From: Pseudoalteromonas rubra
Lineage (GTDB): Bacteria; Pseudomonadota; Gammaproteobacteria; Enterobacterales; Alteromonadaceae
Reading direction: 5' to 3'
Assembly (NCBI RefSeq): GCF_001482385.1
Contig: NZ_CP013611.1
Location: 930,001 to 994,000, forward strand
DNA: 64,000 bases
The notes below the pieces were generated by a model. That model was not told the origin of the DNA. It did no database searches and worked only from the letters and a program-made list of their open reading frames with translations. Both the position numbers and the translations under genes were made by a program. Numbering within the stretch: the first letter of the stretch is position 1; every line of letters begins with the position of its first letter. Positions 9,633 to 19,086 of the stretch are shown one piece after another.

Positions 9633-10127
9633 AGGTTTCTACCCGATCACAACAAGATCAAACAGCAAAAGTCGCTGAAAATATTCGGCAGTTTGTTACA
9701 TGACGCAAACCTTTGGCATTTAAATCGCCGCTCGGCGCGGGGGGCCTTCTCCGTCGGCCTGTTCTTTGCTTTCATCCCTGTTCCTTTTCAAATGGTCCTT
9801 GCAGCCGCCCTGGCTATCCCTTTCAGAGTCAATTTACCACTTTCCATCGCGTTGGTGTGGATCACTAACCCACTGACTATGCCCCCTATTTTCTATGCAT
9901 CTTATCAGGTTGGCGCATTCGCACTGGGCCAGGAAGAGCAACCGTTTCACTTTGAAGCCAGCTGGAACTGGCTGGTCGAGAGCCTCTCAACCATCGGGCC
10001 CGCATTTATGGTCGGCTCGCTGATCTGCGCCTGTATGGCCGCCATTTTGGGCTTCTTTGTTATCGACTTTTTGTGGCGCCGCTCGGTAAATAAAGCCTGG
10101 GCTGAACGTAACCAACAATCCAACTAA
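9612..10127 (+). CDS. DUF2062 family membrane protein
   Basis: This 171-residue protein contains the DUF2062 signature: LWHLNRRSARGAF, then FIPVPFQMVLAAALAIPFRV, then WITNPLTMPPIFY. There are three to four hydrophobic segments. Family members are small inner-membrane proteins of unknown function, often beside comEC in gammaproteobacteria. I start at ATG 9612; an in-frame TTG at 9603 lacks support. The 5' end overlaps the divergent comEC start, so both promoters must lie inside the opposing gene. Confidence 0.85.
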   Translation: MPKKTIQRFLPDHNKIKQQKSLKIFGSLLHDANLWHLNRRSARGAFSVGLFFAFIPVPFQMVLAAALAIPFRVNLPLSIALVWITNPLTMPPIFYASYQVGAFALGQEEQPFHFEASWNWLVESLSTIGPAFMVGSLICACMAAILGFFVIDFLWRRSVNKAWAERNQQSN

Positions 10128-10177
10128 CAGCCCTCTTTATGGTTTAGCAGCCCACAGGCTGCTTTTCCAGCGACATA

Positions 10178-10855
10178 TCATACAACTTCGCATAATTGAG
10201 TCGTCAACCCCGTCACGAGAACCTCGCTCAGATTGGTTATGTATTCATGCCAGTTGATATCACTATCGAAGTAACTCACAAAGCCTGCCAGAGCATTTAT
10301 CACTGCCACAGATGCCAGTATCAGCCCCATCACACGACTTATTACACTTGCACCGGCATTACCTATTACTTTGTGTATACTGCTAGCGACTAACATCATG
10401 GCCGCAGTTTGTACCGCTCGAACAAATTAAATCGGGCATTTTCTGTTAGCAGTACACACGCCAGTATGGGCTACGGATGGCACGGCAAGCGGAGAAATTG
10501 CGGTTTCATGGTGGTCCCAGACTAATTTCACTTCTTCGTCTGGTATACTTTCACCGAAAATCATCGACAATGCGAACAAAAACAACACAATGCCACCGGC
10601 TATCTGAAATGCTGGCAACGGTATCCCCATCGCTGTAAGCAAAAGCTCACAGGCAATCGCAAAGAAGACCAATAAAACAGCCGCAACTAAGCTGGTAATC
10701 ATGGCTACCTTGCGTTTTGCCGCAGCATCGTATCCACGAGTAACAGCAATGAAAACGGGCACAGTCCCAATGGGTTCGATAACCGCAAAAAAGAAAATAA
10801 ACGTCGCAACAAAGTCAATCACACTATGTCCTTTATCAGTGGGCTGAATAGCCAA
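10178..10855 (-). pseudogene. decayed MarC-family membrane protein
   Basis: The first part reads as a MarC/YchE-family membrane protein (VIDFVATFIFFFAVIEPIG, then FQIAGGIVLFLFALSMIFGE). A better start than ATG 10855 is the GTG 12 codons in, preceded by AAAGGA. After PLAVPSVA the frame leaves the family sequence and stops near 10427. In the +1 frame LLTENARFNLF appears (about 10414-10449), then the original frame resumes with VQTAAMMLV and ASSIHKVIGNAGASVISRV, ending at 10178. Comparison with my memory of the family suggests two frameshifts plus short deletions, including about ten residues between MMLV and ASSIHK. The gene is therefore broken, unless the sequence contains errors. Confidence 0.8.
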
Positions 10856-10972
10856 TCATTTGATATTTTAGCTCCAGGTTAGCTAAGGAGTGCAGAAATT
10901 GACGCTATTTATCAAAAATCAACGAGAAGATATTGAGAAAATGAAGTGCAGATTGGCAGTACTACCATAAAC

Positions 10973-11005
10973 TAAAAAGCGGCAGGTATGCGTGGCCTGC
11001 CGCTT
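10973..11005 (-). terminator. terminator of the valine/isoleucine catabolic operon
   Basis: Perfect 10-bp arms AAGCGGCAGG (10977-10986) and CCTGCCGCTT (10996-11005) flank a 9-base loop. On the minus strand the hairpin is followed by TTTAG, downstream of the SDR gene that ends at 11115. Confidence 0.8.
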
Positions 11006-11114
11006 GATTCAACACACTTTCTTCTTTCGAAGATAAAGGAACATAAGTATGCGAATTCTTTTGTATTGGTTTAGGGTGAAAATGAAACAAAACCGATACT
11101 TAAGTATTAATTTA

Positions 11115-11876
11115 TCAGAGTCTGATCCCGCCGTCAATTTCTACTACACGACCAGTGAAAAAGTCATTCTCGATGATGTATTTTGCTGTATGGGCTATCT
11201 CGCCCGCTTCACCCAGACGACCAACGGGTTTCATCTTCAGCAGTCGTTCTTTGGCTTCTGGTTTCATTGCGTCCGTCATCTGCGTGCGGATCACACCGGG
11301 TGCGATTGCACCGACACGAATACCATAACGACCAAGTTCTTTGGCCCAGGACGTTGTCATCGCAACAACACCCGCTTTGGCGGCTGAGTAGTTGGTCTGG
11401 CCCATGTTACCTGCTCGTGCAACACTCGACATATTGATGATAACGCCCCCTTCCTGGCCTTCTACCATCTTAGTTGCCGCTTCACGGCCACATAGGAAAA
11501 CCCCGGTTAAGTTAACATCAAGCACAGACTGGAACTGTTGCAATGACATCTTATCAGTCACTTCTCCGTCTTTGGCTTTTAATAGCAGGCCATCACGCAA
11601 AATGCCTGCATTGTTAACCAGCACGGAAATCTTACCCAGATCTGCGACTATGTCGTTAAACACTTGCTCAACGTCACTTTCCAGACTGACATTAGCCACA
11701 TACGTTTTTACTTCAACATCCAGTGCTCTAAGTTCTGTGGCTGCTTCTTGCAGCTGCTCTTCCTGCATGTCAATCAGTGCCAGTTTGGCACCCATTTTGG
11801 CAAGTTCCGTTGCCATCGCAAAGCCAAGGCCTTGCGCACCACCGGTGATCACCACCGCTTTATTCTTTATATCCAT
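11115..11876 (-). CDS. SDR-family 3-hydroxyacyl-CoA dehydrogenase-like oxidoreductase
   Basis: A classical short-chain dehydrogenase of 253 residues. It shows the cofactor motif TGGAQGLGF near 11-19, NNAG (about 88-91), a serine in INMSSVA and the catalytic YSAAK. As the last gene of a valine/isoleucine operon, its likely reaction is NAD-dependent oxidation of 3-hydroxy-2-methylbutyryl-CoA to 2-methylacetoacetyl-CoA, which the operon thiolase would then cleave. That role is inferred from context; the fold alone would equally fit FabG-like ketoreductases. It follows mmsB by 21 bases and is followed by a strong terminator. Confidence 0.85.
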   Translation of the reverse strand: MDIKNKAVVITGGAQGLGFAMATELAKMGAKLALIDMQEEQLQEAATELRALDVEVKTYVANVSLESDVEQVFNDIVADLGKISVLVNNAGILRDGLLLKAKDGEVTDKMSLQQFQSVLDVNLTGVFLCGREAATKMVEGQEGGVIINMSSVARAGNMGQTNYSAAKAGVVAMTTSWAKELGRYGIRVGAIAPGVIRTQMTDAMKPEAKERLLKMKPVGRLGEAGEIAHTAKYIIENDFFTGRVVEIDGGIRL

Positions 11877-11897
11877 GATATTTCAACCCTGCTTCTG

Positions 11898-12788
11898 TTA
11901 CTGCTTTTGTGAATAGAGTTTAAAAATAGCACTAAAATCTTCACTGCCACTGCCCTGATTCTGCATCAGGTTGTAGAGATTTTTTGCCAGTGCCCCCATC
12001 GGCGTAGCCGAGTTTGTTTGCTGTGCCGCCTGCATCGCCAGGCCCAGATCTTTGGCCATCAAATCAACCATAAATCCAGGTTTATACCCATTTGACGAAG
12101 GCACATTCTCTAATACGTCCGGACATGGGTTATATAACTCCAGTGTCCAGTTGCGACCCGAGCTGTTGAGCATAATCTCGCTCAATACTTTTGGATCAAG
12201 GCCGTGGTCAACGCCCATTTGCAGTGCTTCACTGGTGCCTGCCATGAGTATTGATAGCAGCATATTATTACAGATCTTAGCGACCTGGCCTGCTCCCACA
12301 GCACCGGCATGGAAAATATTCTTTCCCATGTCGTTAAGGACGGTTTGCGCTTTATTGAAGTCATCGTCATTACCGCCAACGATAAAGGTCAGTGTACCCG
12401 CAGCAGCACCAGCAACACCACCTGAAACAGGAGCATCAACAAACGCAATGCCGGCGTCGGTCAGAGCGCTGCCAACAAACTGCGCTGATTCTGCATCTAT
12501 GGTTGAGCAGTCTATTACCAGCGTCGACTTTTCAAGATAGTTGATTAAGCCATCTTCGCCAGTATAAATCATCCGCACATGCTTGCTGGCAGGTAACATA
12601 CTCACGACAAAATCGGCCCCAGAGCAAACATCAGAGACTTTGTCTGCTGCCATAGCGCCCAGCGATACAAGGTGTGCCACGGCTTCAGCACTGAGATCAA
12701 ACACAGTGACCTGGTGCCCGGCTTTCACCAAATTGGCGGCCATTGGGCCACCCATATTTCCTAAACCAATAAATCCAATCTTTGCCAT
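11898..12788 (-). CDS. mmsB: 3-hydroxyisobutyrate dehydrogenase
   Basis: The 296-residue enzyme oxidises 3-hydroxyisobutyrate to methylmalonate semialdehyde in valine breakdown. It has the N-terminal Rossmann signature GFIGLGNMGGPMAANL (5-20), the substrate-binding DAPVSGGVAGA motif and the catalytic lysine in GAGQVAKICNN. The order hydrolase-mmsB-SDR fits the pathway: the upstream hydrolase releases the free acid this enzyme uses, and MmsA (16018-17508) takes its product. A second, less related family member is at 57401-58285. Confidence 0.93.
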   Translation of the reverse strand: MAKIGFIGLGNMGGPMAANLVKAGHQVTVFDLSAEAVAHLVSLGAMAADKVSDVCSGADFVVSMLPASKHVRMIYTGEDGLINYLEKSTLVIDCSTIDAESAQFVGSALTDAGIAFVDAPVSGGVAGAAAGTLTFIVGGNDDDFNKAQTVLNDMGKNIFHAGAVGAGQVAKICNNMLLSILMAGTSEALQMGVDHGLDPKVLSEIMLNSSGRNWTLELYNPCPDVLENVPSSNGYKPGFMVDLMAKDLGLAMQAAQQTNSATPMGALAKNLYNLMQNQGSGSEDFSAIFKLYSQKQ

Positions 12789-12799
12789 ATGTTTATTCC

Positions 12800-13939
12800 T
12801 TACAGATCAGCCAGGGGATGTGTGCTCTCTTCCCAGCGTGGTGCAAAAAAGCTGTCTATCACTTTGCTGTCTACGTCAGCAATGGTCTTAAACTGCCATT
12901 GTGGTTGTCCGTCTTTGTCAATCAACAGCGCACGCACACCTTCACGGAACTCGCCCACTTCACCGCAACGCACCGACATTGCCAGCTCGCGTTGAAAGCA
13001 ATCTTTGAGTGACAACCCTTCGGCACGATTTAGTTGTGCCTGGATTAACACGGCACTAAACGGAGAACCATGTTTTAGCGCTTTTTGCGCCTTGCTCAGC
13101 CATTTATTCTCTGCGCTATCGAGGGCCAGAATGTGCTCAACCTGGGCCTCCAGCGTGTCTAGCTCAGCCAATTTAGCAAAAGACTCAGCCAGCGGCTTGA
13201 TTTCGCTGCGCGGCGGAATGTGCGACGCTTCATCGAGGGAAATAAGTAGCTGAGTCAATTTCTCATGATTGAGTACGTTGGTCTTACCCCAATTGACTTC
13301 ACTGAGATTGTGCAGCAGCATATCCAACCGTTCACCATCCATATAATGATCGGCCAGACCAACAAATTTGGCATCAGTGGCATTGATAGAGGCACCCGTC
13401 AGGCCCAGGAATAAACCCACACCGGCCGGCATTTTGTTCAGGAAATAGCTGCCACCCACATCAGGATATAATCCAATGGTGATCTCCGGCATGGCAATGC
13501 GTGACGACTCAGTCACTACACGATGACTGGCTCCAGCCATCAGGCCAAGGCCACCCCCCATGATAATACCATTGCCCCACAACAGGATCGGTTTATCATA
13601 ATTATGGATGTGATAATCGAGACGATATTCCTCAGCAAAGAAGATTTCCAGATGGTTATTGCCATCTTCCGCGGCCATTGCATTGTACAGGCTAACCACA
13701 TCACCACCGGCACAGAAAGCTTTCTCTCCCGCGCCTTTGAGCAATACCATAGCTACCTGCTCGTCTTCAGCCCACACTTTGAGCTGTGGTTCGAGTAGGC
13801 GGATCATTTCCAGGTTAAGTGCATTGAGTGCTTTTGGCGCATTGAGGGTGGCCACTGCCACCTTCATGCCGTTATTACAGTGCGCCAACTCAAATACCAC
13901 AGGGGCATCTGCCTGGTTCAGTAACTGTAATTCAACCAT
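12800..13939 (-). CDS. 3-hydroxyisobutyryl-CoA hydrolase
   Basis: A crotonase-fold protein of 379 residues, longer than a normal hydratase and matching the HIBYL-CoA hydrolase branch. The oxyanion-hole segment is GEKAFCAGGDVVSLY. The hydrolase branch is indicated by IIMGGGLGLMAGASHR and PEITIGLYPDVGGSYFL. It releases 3-hydroxyisobutyrate from its CoA ester during valine degradation, feeding MmsB just downstream. Its ATG overlaps the stop of the upstream hydratase gene (TAATG at 13937-13941), indicating coupled translation. Confidence 0.92.
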   Translation of the reverse strand: MVELQLLNQADAPVVFELAHCNNGMKVAVATLNAPKALNALNLEMIRLLEPQLKVWAEDEQVAMVLLKGAGEKAFCAGGDVVSLYNAMAAEDGNNHLEIFFAEEYRLDYHIHNYDKPILLWGNGIIMGGGLGLMAGASHRVVTESSRIAMPEITIGLYPDVGGSYFLNKMPAGVGLFLGLTGASINATDAKFVGLADHYMDGERLDMLLHNLSEVNWGKTNVLNHEKLTQLLISLDEASHIPPRSEIKPLAESFAKLAELDTLEAQVEHILALDSAENKWLSKAQKALKHGSPFSAVLIQAQLNRAEGLSLKDCFQRELAMSVRCGEVGEFREGVRALLIDKDGQPQWQFKTIADVDSKVIDSFFAPRWEESTHPLADL

Positions 13940-14715
13940 TAGCCATTCACCCAGTTTGCTTTACGTTTTTCCAAGAAGGCATTCACGCCCTCTTTCTGAT
14001 CTTGTGTGTCGAACAAAGTCACAAACAGTTCGCGCTCAAGCGGTAATGCACTGTTGATGGTCCCTGTGCGACCTTTTTGGATCAGTGCTTTACAGGCGGT
14101 AACGGCCACTGGGCTTTGATCTTCAACTTTGTTAGCCAGCTCCAGTGCAGCTTCAAGCGCTTTGCCCTGCTCAACCACTTCTTCAACCAGTCCAATCTCC
14201 CGCGCTTTATCCGCTTTGAGGCGCTCGCCACACAGAATCATGCGCTTAGCCCAGCCTTCGCCTACCAACCAGGACAGGTTTTGCGTACCACCGGCACAAG
14301 GCAGTAAGCCCACTTTGGCTTCTGGCAGTGCCATTTGAGCCTGCGCTTCTGCAATACGAATGTCACAGGCCAGCGCGACTTCCAGGCCACCACCCATTGC
14401 AAAGCCGTTAATGGCGGCGATAGACACACCACGGAAGTCACTCAGTGTTTCAAATGCTTCGCCAAATACGCGAGACATGTCGGCCGCAACCCCTTTGTCG
14501 CCATCGGCGAACACATTCAGATCGGCACCGGCAGAAAAGAACTTTTCACCTTCCCCGGTGATCACCAATGAATAAATGTTTTTATCGGCATTCAGCTCGT
14601 TCACCAGCTCTTTAAGGCCTACCAAAGTGTCGCGAGTCCAGGTGTTAGCCGGTGGGTTCGACATAGTGACTATCGCGATGTGACCTTGTTTTTCGAGTTT
14701 CAATTGTGCTGACAT
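13939..14715 (-). CDS. enoyl-CoA hydratase (branched-chain, valine/isoleucine pathway)
   Basis: A crotonase of 258 residues. Both catalytic glutamates of enoyl-CoA hydratases are present: one in GGGLEVALACD, the other in LPEAKVGLLP, followed by GGTQ. The oxyanion-hole motif is GEKFFSAGADL. In this operon it would hydrate methacrylyl-CoA and tiglyl-CoA; the context supports this and the sequence alone does not fix chain specificity. It sits 12 bases after the acyl-CoA dehydrogenase gene and overlaps the hydrolase gene by one base. Confidence 0.9.
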   Translation of the reverse strand: MSAQLKLEKQGHIAIVTMSNPPANTWTRDTLVGLKELVNELNADKNIYSLVITGEGEKFFSAGADLNVFADGDKGVAADMSRVFGEAFETLSDFRGVSIAAINGFAMGGGLEVALACDIRIAEAQAQMALPEAKVGLLPCAGGTQNLSWLVGEGWAKRMILCGERLKADKAREIGLVEEVVEQGKALEAALELANKVEDQSPVAVTACKALIQKGRTGTINSALPLERELFVTLFDTQDQKEGVNAFLEKRKANWVNG

Positions 14716-14727
14716 AATGATGCTCCT

Positions 14728-15885
14728 TTACAATACGCTTGCTGCGCCTTCGGCTAAAATTCGGCGTGCAATGATCACCCGCATGATCTCATTGGTGCCT
14801 TCCAGAATTTGATGAACGCGTACATCACGCAGGTGGCGCTCAAGTGGGTATTCTTTGATGTAGCCATAACCACCATGAATTTGTAATGCATCATCACAAA
14901 CCTTAGTGCCAACATCGGTCGCAAAGCGTTTAGCCATGGCACAATAAGTGGTTTTTTCACTGTCGTTGCTGTCTAGTTTAAAGGCCGCCAGGCGAACCAT
15001 CTGACGCGCAGCAACCAGTTCTGTGTTCATGTCAGCAATCTTAAATTGAAGTGCCTGGAAAGCCGCCAATGGCTTACCAAACTGCTGACGCTCCTGCATA
15101 TATTCTTTGGCTGTATTTAACGCCTGTTGTGCAGTGCCGATTGAACAGGTGGCAATGTTGATACGCCCACCGTCCAAACCTTGCATGGCAAATTTAAACC
15201 CTTCGCCTTCTTTGCCCATCAGATTGGCAGCAGGAATACGCACATCTTCAAACGTGACCAGACGGGTCGGCTGAGCGTTCCAGCCCATTTTTTCTTCTGC
15301 TTTACCATAGATGACACCCTCGGCGTCTGCCGGCACAACAAAAGCCGAAATGCCTTTAGGACCGTCTTCACCCGTTCGGGCCATTACGACCAGTACATCG
15401 GTCTCACCCGCGCCTGAGATGAACATTTTTGAGCCGTTCAGAACATACTCATCGCCTTCCAGCACAGCTTTCGTTTTCAAAGACGCCGCATCAGAGCCCG
15501 AGCCAGGTTCAGTCAGGCAGTAAGAAGCCAATAGCTCCCCCATCACCAACTGGTCCATGTATTGCTCTTTTACCGCATCGGTTGCGAAGCTGGCGATCAT
15601 CCAGGTCGCCATGTTGTGTATAGTCAGCATCGCCGTGGTTGCCGTACAACCCATCGATAATTGCTCAAAAATAATGCTTGAATCCAGACGCGACAGACCC
15701 AGACCACCCGCTTCTTCCGGTGTGTATAAGCCACAAAAACCCAGCTCACCAGCTTTTTTAATGACGTCTTTAGGGAAAATGTGTTTCTGATCCCATTCAG
15801 CTGCATGGGGTGCCAGTTCACTCATGGCGAACTGATATGCGGTTTCGGCGAATGCCTGTTGATCTTCGTTGAGATTAAAGTCCAT
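14728..15885 (-). CDS. acyl-CoA dehydrogenase (isobutyryl/2-methylbutyryl-CoA type)
   Basis: A FAD-dependent acyl-CoA dehydrogenase of 385 residues. Visible motifs include YCLTEPGSGSDAASLKT, MFISGAGETDVLVVMARTG and the C-terminal EGTNEIMRVIIARR, whose Glu is at the catalytic-base position used by most short-chain members. I start at ATG 15885, with GAGGT 5 bases upstream; the longer GTG frame at 15897 overlaps that ribosome site. The place between mmsA and the hydratase argues for isobutyryl-CoA and 2-methylbutyryl-CoA as substrates. Compare LiuA at 19694, where the catalytic Glu sits elsewhere. Confidence 0.92.
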   Translation of the reverse strand: MDFNLNEDQQAFAETAYQFAMSELAPHAAEWDQKHIFPKDVIKKAGELGFCGLYTPEEAGGLGLSRLDSSIIFEQLSMGCTATTAMLTIHNMATWMIASFATDAVKEQYMDQLVMGELLASYCLTEPGSGSDAASLKTKAVLEGDEYVLNGSKMFISGAGETDVLVVMARTGEDGPKGISAFVVPADAEGVIYGKAEEKMGWNAQPTRLVTFEDVRIPAANLMGKEGEGFKFAMQGLDGGRINIATCSIGTAQQALNTAKEYMQERQQFGKPLAAFQALQFKIADMNTELVAARQMVRLAAFKLDSNDSEKTTYCAMAKRFATDVGTKVCDDALQIHGGYGYIKEYPLERHLRDVRVHQILEGTNEIMRVIIARRILAEGAASVL

Positions 15886-15974
15886 AAAAGACCTCACTTG
15901 TTGTCATGTCGGGCGAAGTGACGATTCTGCCCGGCGTTATTCTTATGTACCTGAGTCTCAGGTATTACTACGAA

Positions 15975-15997
15975 AGGCCCGGGCAAAAGCCGGGCCT
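15975..15997 (-). terminator. hairpin between mmsA and the acyl-CoA dehydrogenase gene
   Basis: The 8-bp GC-rich arms AGGCCCGG and CCGGGCCT flank a short loop, downstream of the mmsA stop. Only TTTCG follows on the minus strand, so this looks like an attenuating or RNA-stabilising hairpin inside the operon more than a full stop. Confidence 0.5.
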
Positions 15998-16017
15998 GAA
16001 AGGGTAACTGATTGGTG

Positions 16018-17508
16018 TTATCGCAGGTTAATGCTCATGTTAGGGCCCGTTACGGCCTCATCAGCAAACCAGCGCGATGTGATGGTCTTGGTTTCAGTGT
16101 AGAAACGTACACCCTGCTTGCCATACGTGTGTTGATCACCATAGAAAGAGTTTTTCCAACCGGTGAATGAGAAGAACGGCAATGGCACAGGAATTGGAAT
16201 ATTAATGCCTACCTGACCAACTTCGATTTCATGCTGGAACTTACGTGCCGCTGCACCACTCGCAGTGAACAAGGAAGTGCCGTTACCATATGGGCTATTA
16301 TTCACCAGCGTAATGGCTTCTTCCAGCGTATCAACACAGACGCAGTTTAGTACCGGGCCAAAAATCTCTTGCTTGTAGATATCCATCTCTGGTGTCACGT
16401 CTGTGAACAAAGTTGGACCAACCCAGTTGCCATTTTCGTAGCCTTCAACCGTAAAGTCTGAGCCATCCAGCAAACACGTTGCGCCTTGTTGTTTACCACT
16501 TTCGATCAGTGACAAAATACGTGCCTTGGCCTGGGCCGAGGTTTGCGGGCCGTAAGCCGCTTCGGGGTCGTTCCACACACCCGGGCGTACCTTTTCAAGG
16601 CCGGCTTTTAAGTCGTCGATCCACTCTTTGGACTTGCCAACGAAGACCGCAACGGAGATACCCATACAACGCTGACCCGCTGCACCCACAGATGCACCGA
16701 CCAGGTTATTGATGGTTTGCTCGCGACTGGCATCAGGCATGATCACCATATGGTTTTTCGCGCCTACACAGGCCTGAACACGTTTCAGGTTCTCAGTGCC
16801 TTTACTGTAGATGTAAGAACCTACACCACATGAGCCAACAAAAGAAATTGCGCGTACTTCAGGCGCTGTCAGAATTTGGTCAACCTGCTCTTTTGCACCG
16901 TGTACAACTTGCAGAACCCCTTTTGGTGCCCCTGCTTCCTCGAACAGCTCTACCAGACGCATTGGCGTCAGGGGGTCTTGCTCAGATGGTTTTAATACAA
17001 ATGTGTTACCACACACAATCGCCATTGGGAACATCCACAATGGGATCATCGCCGGGAAGTTGAACGGTGTAATACCCGCACACACACCCAGCGGTTGAAT
17101 ATAAGAATAAGTGTCGATGTTACGGGCAACGTTCTCAACCGTTTCGCCCATCATCAGCGCCGGTGCATTTGCAGCCTGCTCCACGACTTCAATTCCACGC
17201 CATACATCGCCCTTGGCATCTTCAAAGGTCTTACCAAGTTCATGGCAGATAATGGTCGCAATTTCTTCCTGGTGCTCTTTCAGCAATGCAGCATAACGCA
17301 TCATAATGCGCGCACGCTCCGTTACTGGCACATTACGCCAGGTCTTGAATGCCTCTTGTGCTGACGTGATAGCAGCCTGTACTTCATCGTGCGTCGCACA
17401 TGGCACCTGCGCCAAAACTTCCTGATTCGCCGGATTGACGACATCTAACCACTTGTCAGACTGAGACTGGGTAAATTCACCGTTGATGTATAATGGTACC
17501 TGGTGCAT
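16018..17508 (-). CDS. mmsA: CoA-acylating methylmalonate-semialdehyde dehydrogenase
   Basis: An aldehyde dehydrogenase of 496 residues that oxidises methylmalonate semialdehyde to propionyl-CoA, the last step of valine degradation. [13 protein letters not shown] is characteristic of the MmsA branch, [12 protein letters not shown] covers the cofactor region, and the catalytic Cys (about 281) lies in [10 protein letters not shown]. The start is ATG 17508 with GGAGGAG about 6 bases upstream; an in-frame GTG at 17514 falls inside that ribosome site. It is flanked by two hairpins (17537-17567 and 15975-15997). Confidence 0.94.
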   Translation of the reverse strand: MHQVPLYINGEFTQSQSDKWLDVVNPANQEVLAQVPCATHDEVQAAITSAQEAFKTWRNVPVTERARIMMRYAALLKEHQEEIATIICHELGKTFEDAKGDVWRGIEVVEQAANAPALMMGETVENVARNIDTYSYIQPLGVCAGITPFNFPAMIPLWMFPMAIVCGNTFVLKPSEQDPLTPMRLVELFEEAGAPKGVLQVVHGAKEQVDQILTAPEVRAISFVGSCGVGSYIYSKGTENLKRVQACVGAKNHMVIMPDASREQTINNLVGASVGAAGQRCMGISVAVFVGKSKEWIDDLKAGLEKVRPGVWNDPEAAYGPQTSAQAKARILSLIESGKQQGATCLLDGSDFTVEGYENGNWVGPTLFTDVTPEMDIYKQEIFGPVLNCVCVDTLEEAITLVNNSPYGNGTSLFTASGAAARKFQHEIEVGQVGINIPIPVPLPFFSFTGWKNSFYGDQHTYGKQGVRFYTETKTITSRWFADEAVTGPNMSINLR

Positions 17509-17532
17509 GTGCACTCCTCCCCAAATAAAACG

Positions 17533-17567
17533 AAAAAGCGCCGCTTAATTATTGTCGTTGCGGCGCT
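17533..17567 (-). terminator. terminator-like hairpin between the thiolase gene and mmsA
   Basis: Perfect 8-bp arms AGCGCCGC (17537-17544) and GCGGCGCT (17560-17567) are followed on the minus strand by TTTTTCG. It lies 10 bases after the thiolase stop and 29 bases before the mmsA start, so part of the transcripts may end here. Confidence 0.7.
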
Positions 17568-17576
17568 ATACTTAAT

Positions 17577-18755
17577 TTAAACTTCGACGGCTAATGCCAC
17601 CGCTTCACCACCACCGATACACAGTGAGGCAATCCCTTTTGATAAACCACGATTGCGTAACGCATGGATGAGTGTTACCAAGATACGTGCACCGCTGGCT
17701 CCGATTGGGTGGCCCAATGCACAGGCACCACCGTTCACGTTCACTTTACTTTGATCAAGGCCTAGCTCGCTGATCGCCAGCATAGTCACCATGGCAAATG
17801 CTTCGTTGATTTCCCACAGATCCACGTCATCTTTGGACCAGCCAGTTTGTTCAAGCAGTTTATTCATTGCACCTACTGGTGCGACTGTGAACTCAGCAGG
17901 TGCCTGAGAGTGAGTAGTGTGACCTGCAATTTTACACAGCGGTGTTAAACCGAGACGCTTAGCTTCTGATTCACTCATCAGTACAAGTGCTGCCGCACCG
18001 TCTGAAATAGAAGAAGAATTTGCTGCGGTGATAGTGCCGTCTTTTTTGAACGCCGGGCGCAGTGATGGGATCTTATCCGGACGTGCATTACCTGGCTGCT
18101 CATCAATGGCCACTTCAACATCACCTTTGCGAGTCGAAATCACATGTGCTGCAACTTCATTGTCAAAACTGCCATTCTCGATAGCTGCGTTGGCTTTGCT
18201 CAAAGAGCTCAGCGCAAACTCATCCATATTGTCACGCGTAATGCCGTATTCGTCAGCCGTATCTTGTGCGAAGCAACCCATTGCTTTATTGTCGTAGGCA
18301 TCTTCGAGGCCATCCGCCATCATGTGATCTTTGATTTCACCATGACCCATACGCATACCACCACGCGCTTTAGGGATAAAGTAAGGGGCATTGGTCATGC
18401 TCTCCATACCACCTGCGATGGCATTGTTAATGCTACCTGCTTTAATTAAATCGTGCGCGAACATGGCTGCTTTAAGACCTGATCCACATACTTTATTAAT
18501 TGTGGTTGCGCCTGTTGAACGAGCTAAACCCGCATGTAACATAGCCTGACGTGCAGGTGCCTGGCCTAATCCAGCCGGCAGTACACAACCCATAATGACT
18601 TCATCAATGCTGGCATCTGACAAACCAGTCTCAGCCATGACCGCTTTAATGGCGGTTGCACCTAAATCAGTAGCGCTGGCACCTGAAAGGCTGCCCATAA
18701 ATCCACCCATAGGGGTACGTTTTGCGGCGACAATGACAACAGCTTCGTTACTCAT
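17577..18755 (-). CDS. acetyl-CoA C-acyltransferase (thiolase)
   Basis: A thiolase of 392 residues, the usual length. The nucleophilic C90 lies in [13 protein letters not shown], the histidine in [13 protein letters not shown] and the second cysteine in [12 protein letters not shown]. As first gene of the valine/isoleucine operon it could cleave 2-methylacetoacetyl-CoA to acetyl-CoA plus propionyl-CoA, and acetoacetyl-CoA produced via LiuE and ScoAB next door. AGGAG precedes the ATG by 8 bases. A perfect 9-bp palindrome, probably a LiuR site, overlaps its putative -35 region. A terminator-like hairpin follows it. Confidence 0.93.
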   Translation of the reverse strand: MSNEAVVIVAAKRTPMGGFMGSLSGASATDLGATAIKAVMAETGLSDASIDEVIMGCVLPAGLGQAPARQAMLHAGLARSTGATTINKVCGSGLKAAMFAHDLIKAGSINNAIAGGMESMTNAPYFIPKARGGMRMGHGEIKDHMMADGLEDAYDNKAMGCFAQDTADEYGITRDNMDEFALSSLSKANAAIENGSFDNEVAAHVISTRKGDVEVAIDEQPGNARPDKIPSLRPAFKKDGTITAANSSSISDGAAALVLMSESEAKRLGLTPLCKIAGHTTHSQAPAEFTVAPVGAMNKLLEQTGWSKDDVDLWEINEAFAMVTMLAISELGLDQSKVNVNGGACALGHPIGASGARILVTLIHALRNRGLSKGIASLCIGGGEAVALAVEV

Positions 18756-18810
18756 TAAAAAAACTCCTGTTTACAAGCAAGTTGCTTGCTTTTAGTAATC
18801 TCTTACGTCG

Positions 18811-18846
18811 AGCATACCTAATATTTACGTTTACGCCAACGTAAAT
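18811..18846 (-). promoter_or_regulatory. promoter with predicted LiuR operator for the thiolase-mmsA operon
   Basis: The palindrome ATTTACGTT-6 bases-AACGTAAAT (18823-18846) is a perfect 9-bp inverted repeat. On the minus strand a -35 like TTGGCG (18839-18834) and a -10 like TATGCT (18816-18811) are 17 bases apart, so the palindrome covers the -35. A half-match to it (TTTACsTTTACG) recurs in front of liuR. Confidence 0.7.
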
Positions 18847-19086
18847 CTAAAATCAAGCAAATTGCGATCTCTGAAAGTGTAAAGTTAAGTTGCACATCGA
18901 GGTTGCCACTGGTGTGGATTCGATGTGTCGTCCTCCTCGCCAGTCAGTCCTGAACCAAGCGACTATACAGCATTGTGACGTACCATCTGGAGTGCCTAAG
19001 CGGGTCTTCTGCAAGCTAAACGAATACCTAAAGTAGACCAGTATGAGCAGCTTCGATATGCGACTATCGGATGAAACAAACACCAT
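18847..19086. other. unexplained spacer between the two divergent LiuR-type boxes
   Basis: The space between the divergent thiolase and liuR genes is 395 bases; the promoters use only its edges. The middle 240 bases contain a 77-codon minus-strand frame without a convincing ribosome site or family resemblance, and no repeat or RNA fold I can recognise. Confidence 0.4.

Noticed and set aside
10196..10393. plus-strand frame over the decayed marC gene
   Set aside because: It is the antisense of a clear MarC-like protein fragment and has no ribosome site or family resemblance.
18853..19086. 77-codon minus-strand frame between the thiolase and liuR genes
   Set aside because: No ribosome site, no recognisable motif, and the region lies between two divergent promoters; treated as spacer.
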